Of a stretch of 42,931 nucleotides of DNA, positions 7,547 to 16,217 are shown one piece after another. The DNA comes from an uncultured Methylococcales bacterium (GTDB taxonomy: Bacteria; Pseudomonadota; Gammaproteobacteria; Methylococcales; Methylomonadaceae), in assembly GCA_913019935.1 (NCBI GenBank), contig CAJVZC010000008.1, positions 1 to 42,931 on the forward strand, written 5' to 3'. The position numbers and the translations under genes were made by a program. The notes below the pieces were generated by a model. That model made no database searches. It saw nothing but the letters and a program-made list of their open reading frames with translations, and was not told the DNA's origin. How positions within the stretch are numbered: the first letter of the stretch is position 1; the number at the start of each line of letters is the position of its first letter.

Positions 7547-7801
7547 ATGAAAATTTTAAAAAATAAACCCATACGCACTATTTTGAGCACAGCAATTATT
7601 TCTTCAATGGTTTCAGGGTGTGCCGTTATGAATGAAAATCCTTTTGGCCTAACTGAAATTCCCAAAAGTAGAGCAACTACAGAGAAATCAGAGTCAATGG
7701 GTCATGGCGGATCAGCCGCAGGCGTTCAAGAGCATGCCTGTGGGGAAGGCGTCTGTGGCGGACATGGAACATGTGGCGCACAAAGTCCTGATAAGAACTA
7801 A
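7547..7801 (+). CDS. Small Cys/Gly-rich lipoprotein (84 aa)
   Basis: The signal peptide ends in the lipobox VSGC with acylated Cys25, so the mature protein is about 60 residues and membrane anchored. The C-terminal tail, residues 62-77, is EHACGEGVCGGHGTCG, with three cysteines (65, 70, 76) set in Gly and His. This recalls the EGKCG repeats of HvfA/BufA-type precursor peptides, which are modified by MNIO (DUF692) enzymes and bind copper, but no MNIO gene is in this window. Alternatively it is simply a metal-binding lipoprotein. It is followed after 30 bp by the Sel1-repeat lipoprotein gene. Confidence 0.65.
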   Translation: MKILKNKPIRTILSTAIISSMVSGCAVMNENPFGLTEIPKSRATTEKSESMGHGGSAAGVQEHACGEGVCGGHGTCGAQSPDKN

Positions 7802-7831
7802 TCTTATTTTTTCAAGTAGTGGATTTAGTTT

Positions 7832-8410
7832 ATGCAGTTATCAAAGCAGAAAATGGTAGTAAAAGTTTTCATGATTGTGTTTTGTTTGTTGATATCAGCG
7901 TGCAGTTGGGTAACGACGAGTGAATTAAATGCACAACAAGGAACAGCTCGAGAGCAATTTGTTTTGGCAGAGCAATATTTTAACGGGCAACATAAGGCTC
8001 AAAGTTATCCTTTGGCCTTTAAGTGGTATTTAAAGGCAGCCAGTCGAGGTAATCTCGAGGCACAGATAAAAGTTGCTCAGTTGTTTTATGACGGTTTAGG
8101 GACAACAGTAGATTATAAAGCGTCGGCCAAATGGTTTCAGTTGGCTGCGGAGCGAGGGCACTTAGCGGCTCAGAAAACAATTGCCAAGATGTATCTTGAT
8201 GGTGGAACCGTTGTAAAAGACCTTTATTTGGCCTTTTTTTGGTATAAACAAGCCGCCTTTCAGGGCGACTATGAAGCGATACAGATTTTGAAGGAGATAA
8301 CGCCGGTGGTGGCAACCCAGCGTGATAAAGATCAGAAAGCTAAAAATAGAAAAGAGTTTAAGAATTTTCTAAAAACGTTGGTGATGCCAGGCTTTGTTAA
8401 ACGCCAATAA
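7832..8410 (+). CDS. Sel1-repeat (TPR-like) lipoprotein
   Basis: A 192-aa protein with a lipoprotein signal, lipobox ISAC and Cys24. Three Sel1-like repeats follow at about residues 40-75, 76-111 and 112-147, each with the pattern A-x-K-W-Y/F and AA-x-x-G (AFKWYLKAASRGN, SAKWFQLAAERGH, AFFWYKQAAFQGD). The end is Lys-rich. Sel1 repeats mediate protein-protein contacts, often in envelope assembly or signalling. It probably shares a transcript with the Cys/Gly-rich lipoprotein 30 bp upstream and may be its partner. Confidence 0.78.
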   Translation: MQLSKQKMVVKVFMIVFCLLISACSWVTTSELNAQQGTAREQFVLAEQYFNGQHKAQSYPLAFKWYLKAASRGNLEAQIKVAQLFYDGLGTTVDYKASAKWFQLAAERGHLAAQKTIAKMYLDGGTVVKDLYLAFFWYKQAAFQGDYEAIQILKEITPVVATQRDKDQKAKNRKEFKNFLKTLVMPGFVKRQ

Positions 8411-8532
8411 GCTAGCCGGTGTGAGAAGCGGGCGAATGTAATAAGCCGTTTTGTTTGATTATCGGTATTTTTGTTCAGTTTTACGCCTGATAAGAGATTA
8501 AAAGAGTTTTTTAATGGTCTAAATGAATAATT

Positions 8533-10374
8533 ATGATCATTCTAGGGATTTCTGCGTATTACCACGACAGTGCAGCGGCTTTGGTTGTTGATGGGGATAT
8601 TGTTGCCGCCGCCCAGGAAGAACGTTTCACGCGTAAAAAACATGACCCGAGCTTTCCTGACCATGCGATCGCTTATTGTCTTTATGAGGCCGGTGTTGAA
8701 TTAGCGGCCGTGGATTATGTGGTTTTTTACGATAAGCCGCTGGTTAAATTCAACCGTCTTCTGGAGACTTATCTGGCCTATGCACCGAGCGGTTTTAAAT
8801 CGTTTATTGCGGCCATGCCTATTTGGCTGAAAGAAAAGCTATTTCTTAAGCGTACGCTTAAGAAAGAATTGATGGCACTTAGTCAGTTAGAAGAGAAACA
8901 ACTGCCGGTACTGCTTTTTACCGAGCATCATCAGGCTCATGCCGCTTCTGCTTTTTATCCCAGTCCTTTTGAGAAAGCCATTGTGCTTTGTTTGGATGGC
9001 GTGGGTGAATGGGTCACCAGCTCAGTGTGGTTGGGTGAAGGGGCGCAATTAACACCGCAGTGGTCGATTAACTTTCCACACAGCTTAGGACTCTTGTATT
9101 CGGCGTTTACTTATTACACAGGTTTTAAAGTTAATTCGGGTGAATATAAATTAATGGGCTTAGCGCCTTATGGTGAACCTAGGTATGTCGATTTAATACT
9201 TAAGCATTTAATTGATGTTAAAGAGGACGGCACTTTTCGGTTGGATATGCGTTATTTTAATTATGCTACCGGATTAACGATGACGAACCGTCGTTTTGAT
9301 CGTCTTTTTGGTGGGCCACCGCGTCGGGAAGAATCTGAAGTGACCCAGAAAGAGATGGATTTGGCGCGTTCTATTCAAGTCGTGACCGAAGAAATTATTT
9401 TAAAGTTAGTTAAAACGATTCACCAAGAGCTTCAGTGTGACTATTTGTGCTTAGCCGGTGGTGTAGCTTTAAATTGTGTTTCAAATGGACGAATTTTGCG
9501 TGAAGGACCTTTTAAAGACATCTGGATTCAACCGGCTGCCGGTGATGCGGGCGGTGCTCTGGGTGCAGCACTGAGTGTTTGGCATGATTACTTGAGTAAA
9601 CCACGGAAAGTGCACAATGGGCATGACCGTATGCAAGGATCCTATTTGGGTAAACGTTTCAGTAATCAGGAAATCAAGCAGTATTTAGATAATACCGACG
9701 GTGTTTATCAAGAATTAGCAGATGATGATTTGCTGCCTCAATTAGCTGATATTCTGGCCGATGATCATGTTGTGGGTTGGTTTTCGGGGCGTATGGAATT
9801 TGGCCCGAGGGCATTAGGAGGACGTTCTATTATTGGCGATGCCAGAAGTCCTAAAATGCAATCCATTATGAATTTAAAAATCAAATACCGAGAGTCATTT
9901 AGACCTTTTGCGCCAGCCGTGAAGGCTGAATGTGTTTCTGAGTGGTTTGACATTGACCGCCCCAGTCCTTATATGTTGTTAGTGGCCCCGGTTAAAAAAG
10001 ATAAATGGTTGGCTATGAGTGATGATCAACAGACTTTATTTGGTATTGAACGATTAAATATTGCGCGGTCGAGTATCCCAGCAGTAACCCACGTTGATTA
10101 TTCAGCGCGCATACAAACCATTCATAAAGAAACGAATAGTCGATTTCATCAGCTCATTGATCACTTTGAACAAAAGACACAATGCCCGGTACTGATTAAT
10201 ACGTCTTTTAACGTGAGAGGGGAGCCGATTGTGAATACGCCAGAAGATGCTTATCGGTGTTTCATGCGGACTGAAATGGATTATTTGGTGATGGAAAATA
10301 TTATGTTAACCAAATCGGATCAACCACTAGTTGACCAGGATGAGACCTGGAAAGAACAGTTTGAACTGGATTAG
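8533..10374 (+). CDS. Carbamoyltransferase, NodU/CmcH/TobZ/SxtI family
   Basis: A 613-aa O-carbamoyltransferase with both family domains. The N-terminal YrdC/Kae1-like half begins ILGISAYYHDSAAALVVDG, carries the metal-binding HHQAHAASA at residues 132-140, KLMGLAPYG at 206-214 and LAGGVALNCVSNGR at 307-320. The C-terminal half (from about 410) has GWFSGRMEFGPRALGGRS and NTSFNVRGEPIV. By family it makes carbamoyl-AMP from carbamoyl phosphate and ATP and moves the carbamoyl group to a hydroxyl of a sugar or natural product. It leads a block with SxtJ, DUF5989 and SGNH genes; the next gene starts 4 bp after its stop. The ribosome binding site is weak. Confidence 0.9.
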   Translation: MIILGISAYYHDSAAALVVDGDIVAAAQEERFTRKKHDPSFPDHAIAYCLYEAGVELAAVDYVVFYDKPLVKFNRLLETYLAYAPSGFKSFIAAMPIWLKEKLFLKRTLKKELMALSQLEEKQLPVLLFTEHHQAHAASAFYPSPFEKAIVLCLDGVGEWVTSSVWLGEGAQLTPQWSINFPHSLGLLYSAFTYYTGFKVNSGEYKLMGLAPYGEPRYVDLILKHLIDVKEDGTFRLDMRYFNYATGLTMTNRRFDRLFGGPPRREESEVTQKEMDLARSIQVVTEEIILKLVKTIHQELQCDYLCLAGGVALNCVSNGRILREGPFKDIWIQPAAGDAGGALGAALSVWHDYLSKPRKVHNGHDRMQGSYLGKRFSNQEIKQYLDNTDGVYQELADDDLLPQLADILADDHVVGWFSGRMEFGPRALGGRSIIGDARSPKMQSIMNLKIKYRESFRPFAPAVKAECVSEWFDIDRPSPYMLLVAPVKKDKWLAMSDDQQTLFGIERLNIARSSIPAVTHVDYSARIQTIHKETNSRFHQLIDHFEQKTQCPVLINTSFNVRGEPIVNTPEDAYRCFMRTEMDYLVMENIMLTKSDQPLVDQDETWKEQFELD

Positions 10375-10378
10375 GCTT

Positions 10379-10864
10379 ATGAATAAGGCGACAGATCAAG
10401 TGAATCAGAAAAAAGAGCTACGTAGTTTTGGGTTGTTAACGGCGGCTCTTTTTATCATTATTTTCGGTTTTAGTTTGCCGCTATTAGTTGAGCCGGAATC
10501 TGCTACCAGTTTAGATGTCTGGCTTCTAGAACAACTTAAATCGTTCCCTGTTCATCCATGGCTTGAGTTATATGGCCTGCCTTTATGGCCATGGGGTTTG
10601 GCTATCTTTTTAGGGTTTTGGGCACTTGTATGGCCGATTTTTTTATATCCATTTTTTCGGTTTTGGATGGCATTGGGAGATATTCTGGGGTGGATTAATA
10701 CCCGAATCATTTTAGGTTTTTTATTTTATGTTATTTTTATGCCGTTAGGGCTAATAATGCGGGTATGCGGTTATGATCCGATGTTACGAAAATTGACTTC
10801 GCAAAAGTCTTACCGTCAACAAAGTGCTGTGTTAGAAAAAAACCATATGGAGAAACCTTACTGA
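10379..10864 (+). CDS. SxtJ-family membrane protein
   Basis: A 161-aa membrane protein starting MNKATDQVNQKKELRSFGLL, with three hydrophobic segments at about residues 18-37, 64-88 and 102-126, and the family end GLIMRVCGYDPMLRK. It matches the SxtJ family, named from the saxitoxin cluster, where it follows the carbamoyltransferase SxtI. No activity is known. I chose ATG at 10379, four bases after the carbamoyltransferase stop; a longer in-frame start would overlap that gene by 44 bp. Its stop overlaps the next start (TGATG). Confidence 0.82.
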   Translation: MNKATDQVNQKKELRSFGLLTAALFIIIFGFSLPLLVEPESATSLDVWLLEQLKSFPVHPWLELYGLPLWPWGLAIFLGFWALVWPIFLYPFFRFWMALGDILGWINTRIILGFLFYVIFMPLGLIMRVCGYDPMLRKLTSQKSYRQQSAVLEKNHMEKPY

Positions 10865-11016
10865 TGTTAGAGCTAATTCGTGATTTATGGGGCTTTATGC
10901 GCGTTCGCAAGAAGTTTTGGTTAGCGCCTATCTTGATAGTGATGTTACTACTGGGCGCATTGATTGTCTTAACGCAAGGGACTGTCGTCGCTCCTTTTGT
11001 GTATACCTTATTCTAA
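10864..11016 (+). CDS. DUF5989 family small membrane protein (50 aa)
   Basis: A 50-aa protein, MLELIRDLWGFMRVRKKFWL followed by one hydrophobic helix and the end TQGTVVAPFVYTLF. This fits DUF5989 (SxtK-like) proteins, which accompany carbamoyltransferase and SxtJ genes in many bacteria. The basic RVRKK before the helix suggests a cytoplasmic N-terminus. Its ATG overlaps the SxtJ stop, and GGAG lies about ten bases upstream. Probably part of a membrane complex with SxtJ; this is inference from gene order. Confidence 0.82.
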   Translation: MLELIRDLWGFMRVRKKFWLAPILIVMLLLGALIVLTQGTVVAPFVYTLF

Positions 11017-11025
11017 TAGGTTGGC

Positions 11026-12393
11026 TTGATTTTTATGGCCGGCGTAGCATTACCAAAACGTTTCTGGTATGCCAAAATAATGATTGGCTTGTTCTTAGTA
11101 GGCGGGTTATATTTTTTAGCTTATAGCTATGGGCGTGCTGAGTTAATTTATCACGGTCATGAAAGTGCGAGTGTTCAAAAATATTACTTAATCGCTGTAG
11201 TGGGAATTGTTTTTTGGAGTGCGGTTCTTTTTTTGAGTCATGAAACGCAGTTAGCATTAGTATTGATAACAAAATCAATTATATTTGCGTTCTATTTAAT
11301 AGAAGGTATTGTCTTCCTGACATTATCCTTTTCCGCTTCACAACCGCTTAAAGAAAATCATTCAGGCATTTTTTTTGACACGCGATCAAAACAAGAGGTT
11401 ATCAAAGACTTTAAAGACCAAGGTATTGATGCGGTCACATCCGTTCACCCTTGGGCGCTTATTGATGATTACGATTTTCTTAACTCCATGACCACGCCGT
11501 TGTTACCTTTAGGGGGTATTGCTAATAAAACTGTGGTGCATTGTAATGAATCAGGACATTATGCCGTTTATCAAAGTGATCGATTTGGTTTTAATAATCC
11601 TGATTTTGTTTGGGGGCACAAAATGATCGACTGGTTTTTAATTGGCGATTCTTTTGTTCATGGGGCTTGTGTCTCCGAAGGGTTTGATATTGCAAGCCAG
11701 ATTCGTTTGCAAACAGGAGGTAGTGTGATTAATGTAGGTTCGAGTGGCAATGGCCCGTTAATTGAGTTAGCAACATTGACTGAGTATGCAGAGGATCAAA
11801 AACCTAAACATGTTCTATGGTTCTATTATGAAGGAAATGATTTAGAGCGAAATCTTAGAAAGGAAAAGAAATCGCAGTTATTAATGCAGTATTTAGAAAG
11901 TGGTTTTTCTCAACGATTACGGGCAAAACAACCTAAAATAGATACCCTGCTGCTTAATTATATTAGTCAGCAGAAGCAGCGAAAAGAGGCAGTCGATTAT
12001 AAGCGCTTATTACGCTTATTCCATTTGCGAGAGCGGCTTGGATTAAATCGATTGGTAGTCAATGTTGAGCCGTTGTTTATTGAAATCATGAGCCATGCAA
12101 GAGATCGAGTTAGGAAATGGGGCGGTGAATTATATTTTATTTATGTGCCTGAGTTTTATAGATATGCAGGAGATATTAAAGATCATGACGGTTATAGAAA
12201 GCGCAAATTGGTTATAGATACTGTTGAAGCTTTGGGTATTCCCGTTGTTGATTTACATCAAGATTTTTTTAGTAATGCTGTTGATCCCCTATCTTTTTTC
12301 CCACTTAAGATGGCAAAGCACTATACAGCCCAAGGATATCAGCAGGTTGCCAAAACGGTTGTTAACCAAGTAAATTTATTTTCGCATCACTAG
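11026..12393 (+). CDS. Membrane-anchored SGNH/GDSL-type hydrolase or acyltransferase
   Basis: A 455-aa protein with three predicted membrane helices (about residues 14-36, 53-73, 78-101) followed by an SGNH domain. Block I is LIGDSFVHG (Ser209), block II includes NVGSSGNGP (236-244), block III is YYEGNDL (268-273) and the C-terminal His is likely H432 in KHYTAQGYQQVA. The domain should sit outside the cytoplasm and hydrolyse or transfer an ester, for example O-acetyl on a glycan. The start may be TTG 11026 or ATG 11035. It follows DUF5989 by 9 bp and precedes the DUF4265-like gene by 10 bp, so it belongs to the carbamoyltransferase block. Confidence 0.78.
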   Translation: MIFMAGVALPKRFWYAKIMIGLFLVGGLYFLAYSYGRAELIYHGHESASVQKYYLIAVVGIVFWSAVLFLSHETQLALVLITKSIIFAFYLIEGIVFLTLSFSASQPLKENHSGIFFDTRSKQEVIKDFKDQGIDAVTSVHPWALIDDYDFLNSMTTPLLPLGGIANKTVVHCNESGHYAVYQSDRFGFNNPDFVWGHKMIDWFLIGDSFVHGACVSEGFDIASQIRLQTGGSVINVGSSGNGPLIELATLTEYAEDQKPKHVLWFYYEGNDLERNLRKEKKSQLLMQYLESGFSQRLRAKQPKIDTLLLNYISQQKQRKEAVDYKRLLRLFHLRERLGLNRLVVNVEPLFIEIMSHARDRVRKWGGELYFIYVPEFYRYAGDIKDHDGYRKRKLVIDTVEALGIPVVDLHQDFFSNAVDPLSFFPLKMAKHYTAQGYQQVAKTVVNQVNLFSHH

Positions 12394-12403
12394 AGGCAGT
12401 GGC

Positions 12404-12889
12404 ATGGAAGAAAATACTGAGAGAACTATGATACAACTTTGGGCGGGTCAGCGGGCTGATGGTGAATTAGTCTTTGAACAAGTTCCTGCCATAATGAAAG
12501 GTGAGAATTGCTATCAATTGTTACTGTCCCCAGTATTTGCTAAAGGAGCAGCAAAACATGACTTGATACGTATTCAAATGGCAGGGAAGTTTATTGTTGA
12601 AAAACATAATGGCTATTTATGTGTTAGAGTTTTCTCTAGGAGCAATACAGAACGTATTCATCAATCGATGGAAAAATCGTTATTGCTTCTAAAGGCAGAG
12701 CTTGATCATAAAAATGAACGTCTGTTGGTCTACAGCATCCCTGTTGAATCTGGTTTTGATGCAATTGAGTCTCTGTTTAATACGTTATCAAAAGGGTTTG
12801 AACAGACCCAGTGGTTGTATAGTAATGTTTATGATCCAGATGATGGCCAGACACCATTGAATTGGTGGCATGATTATTTAGCCAAGTAA
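12404..12889 (+). CDS. DUF4265-like protein (161 aa)
   Basis: A soluble 161-aa protein with no signal peptide. The layout, with an early GENCYQLLLSPVFAKGAAKHD segment, a central VRVFSRSNTERIH and a late VYSIPVESGFDAIESLFNTL, resembles DUF4265 proteins, which have no known function. This match is from memory of the pattern and is moderate. ATG at 12404 is preceded by AGAGG. It lies 10 bp after the SGNH gene and 12 bp before yaaA, so it is very likely cotranscribed with both. Confidence 0.6.
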   Translation: MEENTERTMIQLWAGQRADGELVFEQVPAIMKGENCYQLLLSPVFAKGAAKHDLIRIQMAGKFIVEKHNGYLCVRVFSRSNTERIHQSMEKSLLLLKAELDHKNERLLVYSIPVESGFDAIESLFNTLSKGFEQTQWLYSNVYDPDDGQTPLNWWHDYLAK

Positions 12890-12901
12890 AAGGATAAGTC
12901 A

Positions 12902-13684
12902 ATGTTGATGGTTGTTTCTCCAGCGAAGTCTCTTGATTTTGAAAGTACATTAGCAACTACGAAATTCTCACAATCAGTTTTTTTATCCGAAAGTCAGCAA
13001 TTAATTAATGAGATTCAGGATTTATTGCCCGAAGATCTGGAACAACTAATGGGGATCAGTTCAAAATTAGCAACCCTCAATTACGAACGTTTTCAGGATT
13101 GGTTGTTGCCTTTTGATGCCACCAATGCAAGACCAGCAGTCTTAGCGTTTATGGGTGATGTCTATCAAGGTCTACAGGCAGCTACATTTACCGATGAACA
13201 ATTTAATTTTGCACAAGGGCATTTACGTATTTTATCAGGCTTATACGGTTTATTAAGACCTTTGGATTTGATCCAACCTTATCGGTTAGAGATGGGGACG
13301 CGTTTTGAAAATAGCCGAGGAAATAATCTGTATGTTTATTGGGGCAATCAAATCAACCAGCAATTAACACAGGACCTTGACCAGTCAGGTTCTAATGTTT
13401 TAATTAATTTAGCCTCCAATGAATATTTTAAAGCGGTAAATTCGAGGCAACTATCTGGACAGGTGATTACCCCCGTTTTTAAGGATTATAAAGGCGATCG
13501 TTATAAGGTCATCAGTTTTTATGCGAAGAAAGCGAGAGGACTTATGGCCTCATATATTATAAAGAATGCTATTAATGAGCCAGAGGGCATTAAAAATTTT
13601 GACGCGGCGGGTTATTATTTCAGCCTTGAATCTTCCAATGACACGGAGTGGGTTTTTTTACGTGATGACCCAGCTTCAGCATGA
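12902..13684 (+). CDS. yaaA: Peroxide stress protein YaaA
   Basis: A 260-aa YaaA/DUF328 protein. Family segments are MLMVVSPAKSLDFES at the N-terminus, LSGLYGLLRPLDLIQPYRLE in the middle, INLASNEYFKAV, TPVFKDYK and KKARGLMASYI. In E. coli YaaA is induced by OxyR and lowers free iron under peroxide stress. The structure is a DNA-binding-like fold of unclear biochemical activity. AAGGA stands before the start. It follows the DUF4265-like gene by 12 bp, so here it seems to be read with the carbamoyltransferase block, not with an OxyR-type promoter that I can see. Confidence 0.93.
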   Translation: MLMVVSPAKSLDFESTLATTKFSQSVFLSESQQLINEIQDLLPEDLEQLMGISSKLATLNYERFQDWLLPFDATNARPAVLAFMGDVYQGLQAATFTDEQFNFAQGHLRILSGLYGLLRPLDLIQPYRLEMGTRFENSRGNNLYVYWGNQINQQLTQDLDQSGSNVLINLASNEYFKAVNSRQLSGQVITPVFKDYKGDRYKVISFYAKKARGLMASYIIKNAINEPEGIKNFDAAGYYFSLESSNDTEWVFLRDDPASA

Positions 13685-13762
13685 TATTGATCAACGATAG
13701 CGTTATCAGGTATCACTAGTAATGTTTTTTTCTAAGGACGAGATTTTTTAATAGGTATTTAT

Positions 13763-15622
13763 ATGAGATTTGTTCTACTGATTATTTACTGTTTTGTGAG
13801 TCCTGCTGTGATTGCAGGTATGGATTATGATCAGCGAAAAATAATATCCACAGTGACACAACTGACGGCATTTAACGAAGCGTTAGATGTAATTGAAAGT
13901 GATAAGGCGCATGAAGCCGCATTAAAACAATTACTGAAAGATCAGGTCAGTCAGTTAGATCAATTAATGGTGTTACTGAAAAAGACATCGGTGCGAAAAT
14001 TGCCGAAAATTGCTAATCAGAGTCAATTGAGTTTTTTCCAATCACGAATTACTGTTAATAATGAGCGAGGCAATGAATTAGCCGTATTGAGGGATAAGCT
14101 GCATATTGAACATTTGAATGCGAGTCAGGCTATAAATAATTATATTGAATACTTAATTGAGGCGTCAGACGGTTATAAAAGCATTCAAAGCATTGTTGAT
14201 GATTCACAGAGTGCATTTAATAAAAGTCAACAGATTGAGAGCTTGTTGCAACTGCCTGAAAGTAAAGAAGGAAATCAAATCCTATTGGATGTGAAAAAGA
14301 ATCACCAACTGTTTATACGGGTGAATACGACTTATCAGGATATCTTGAAGTATGTGATTAATAACCCACGTAAAATTGCCTCGATACATTGGTTTCAACA
14401 ATTCTCATTACTTTCCGTGATCTCCTCTATAAATAATTTTGAGGTCATTCGGTCAATTAACTACAAGTTGATTCCCTTCAATGTTGATGTTGGGGGGGTT
14501 AGTTTATCGTTTGTCATTATTGCTTTGGTTTATTTTAGTTACCCACTCTTTTTTAGGTTCACTAATTGTTTGATCAAGAAGTATGTTACTGATGATGAAG
14601 ATCATCAGGATCTAGATTATCGACAGGTTGTACGCCCAATACGGATGGGGTTGATGTTTTTTGGCATAGATTTAGCCACCTATGCATTTTTCTATAAAGC
14701 CGATTACCGAAGTGCCATAGAATCAGTCAGTTTTGTCGTTTTCAGCCTGATATTTGTTTGGTTGTTATTATGCATCATCAATATTGTTGTAATGGTGCAT
14801 CTAAATAGGCTGACACGGATAAACAAGGATCTGAGGAAAGAATTGGTGATTCTTGGTGTTCAGGTGGTGAAGGCAATTATTATTATTGTTGTTATGGCCG
14901 TAGTTTTAAGTCATTTTGGTATTAATGTTACGGCGATATTGTCAACACTCGGTATTGGTGGATTAGCTTTTGCATTGGCTGCGAAAGACACGTTATCAAA
15001 CCTTTTTGGAGGGATTACCATCTTGTTTGATAACGTTTATCGTATGGGTGATTGGGTAAGAATAGATGATGTGGAAGGAACAGTTTCTGAAATTGGTTTG
15101 CGTAGTACAACCATAAGAACGTTTGATAATGCTCTGATTGTTATTCCTAATGCTGTGGTCTCGGTTTCGAGCGTCAGGAACATGGATCGTCGTTTAGTCG
15201 GTCGGCGAATTAAAATGTATATTGGTGTGACCTATGAAAGTAATATGAACGATATACGTAAGGCCTTAGATGACATTAGGGATATGTTAAAAACGCATCC
15301 GGATATTGCTAATCCAAGAGAGCAACACAGAGATAGTCGTAAGAAAAAATTAAAGTTATCTTCGCATGAAGATTCTGCAGGCATTAAGTCGACACAGTTA
15401 GTTTTTATGGATCGGTATAATGATTTTTCTATTGATATTTTAATTTATTGTTTTTCTAAGACGACTGATTGGGCTCAATGGTTGTCTGTTAAAGAAGATG
15501 TTCTTTTCAAAATAGCTGAAATATTACATCACAATCATTTGGAATTTGCGTATCCAACACAGGTAAGAATTCACAGAAATCCTGATGCAAACGAACCCCC
15601 CGAGTTTCTCATTCAAGAATAG
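13763..15622 (+). CDS. Large MscS-family mechanosensitive channel
   Basis: A 619-aa protein. A signal peptide (about 18 residues, cleavage near VIA/G) is followed by a helical periplasmic domain to about residue 225, then membrane helices near 245-265, 293-310, 318-346 and 367-386. The MscS pore and beta domain begin near residue 397 with GIGGLAFALAAKDTLSNLF and continue with NVYRMGDWVRIDDVEGTV and TTIRTFDNALIVIPN. It should open under membrane tension in hypo-osmotic shock. It is longer than E. coli MscS (286 aa) and shorter than MscK. It lies 78 bp after yaaA. Its end overlaps the convergent P-loop gene by 10 bp. Confidence 0.88.
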   Translation: MRFVLLIIYCFVSPAVIAGMDYDQRKIISTVTQLTAFNEALDVIESDKAHEAALKQLLKDQVSQLDQLMVLLKKTSVRKLPKIANQSQLSFFQSRITVNNERGNELAVLRDKLHIEHLNASQAINNYIEYLIEASDGYKSIQSIVDDSQSAFNKSQQIESLLQLPESKEGNQILLDVKKNHQLFIRVNTTYQDILKYVINNPRKIASIHWFQQFSLLSVISSINNFEVIRSINYKLIPFNVDVGGVSLSFVIIALVYFSYPLFFRFTNCLIKKYVTDDEDHQDLDYRQVVRPIRMGLMFFGIDLATYAFFYKADYRSAIESVSFVVFSLIFVWLLLCIINIVVMVHLNRLTRINKDLRKELVILGVQVVKAIIIIVVMAVVLSHFGINVTAILSTLGIGGLAFALAAKDTLSNLFGGITILFDNVYRMGDWVRIDDVEGTVSEIGLRSTTIRTFDNALIVIPNAVVSVSSVRNMDRRLVGRRIKMYIGVTYESNMNDIRKALDDIRDMLKTHPDIANPREQHRDSRKKKLKLSSHEDSAGIKSTQLVFMDRYNDFSIDILIYCFSKTTDWAQWLSVKEDVLFKIAEILHHNHLEFAYPTQVRIHRNPDANEPPEFLIQE

Positions 15623-16008
15623 TTGTCCTTTACGGCGGAGTGAGGAAGTTGTTGCCATTTGTTTTTGAGCTGTATGAGTTTGGCTTCAGGAATATTATGA
15701 CTGTTAGGGTAATTCCCTGTTGCTTCTATAATCTTGTAGCTCACATTGAAGTGATTGGCTAATTTAATGTAGCGCTCGAGTTCCCAGAGTTGTACGAAGG
15801 TGTTGCTAACAACCACATCCATATTGTTTTTAAGGGCAATTTCTGTTTGAGATAAACACCATTGATGGGCTTTTTGTAGTTGATGCTTATCGAAGTTATA
15901 GTGTTCATTTTTAATGAAATACATATCTGCTTCGAGGTGAAGGCAGTTGTATTGTTTGGCTAAGGTCGTTTTACCTGAGCCAGGTAGGCCTCTAATTAAT
16001 CGTAACAT
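15613..16008 (-). CDS. Small P-loop kinase (AAA_33/zeta-toxin-like)
   Basis: A 131-aa ATP-binding protein. Walker A is RGLPGSGKTT at residues 6-15; LEADMYF near residues 25-31 fits the D-x-[YF/D] acceptor strand seen in polynucleotide-kinase-like and zeta-type P-loop proteins; VVVSNTFVQLWELERYI follows. The short length leaves only the kinase core, without a toxin partner or antitoxin gene beside it, so I do not call it a toxin. Substrate is unknown. It is single and tail-to-tail with the MscS gene. Confidence 0.75.
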   Translation of the reverse strand: MLRLIRGLPGSGKTTLAKQYNCLHLEADMYFIKNEHYNFDKHQLQKAHQWCLSQTEIALKNNMDVVVSNTFVQLWELERYIKLANHFNVSYKIIEATGNYPNSHNIPEAKLIQLKNKWQQLPHSAVKDNYS

Positions 16009-16217
16009 AAGGTGCTTTTATTGATTAGTATGGTCGGTCTATGTTTGCACTGTACCACTAAAACAAATTTTATGATTCAGTGTATTAAAAGACCACAGAG
16101 ATATCTTGATATTTTTTGTAGTGACTTTAAGTTAAACCGTTTTAATAATTCCTGTACTATCAAGCAAGACGATTCAAGTAGTTGAGTGCATAAAAATAAT
16201 TATAAAGAAGTAGGCGT

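Noticed and set aside
8533-11016. Saxitoxin-like biosynthesis locus
   Set aside because: Only the carbamoyltransferase, SxtJ and DUF5989 parts are present. The core sxtA-type polyketide and amidinotransferase genes are absent, and this triad is widespread outside toxin clusters.
15613-16008. P-loop kinase as a zeta-type toxin
   Set aside because: No epsilon-like antitoxin beside it, the protein is short, and it lies tail-to-tail with a channel gene as a single gene.
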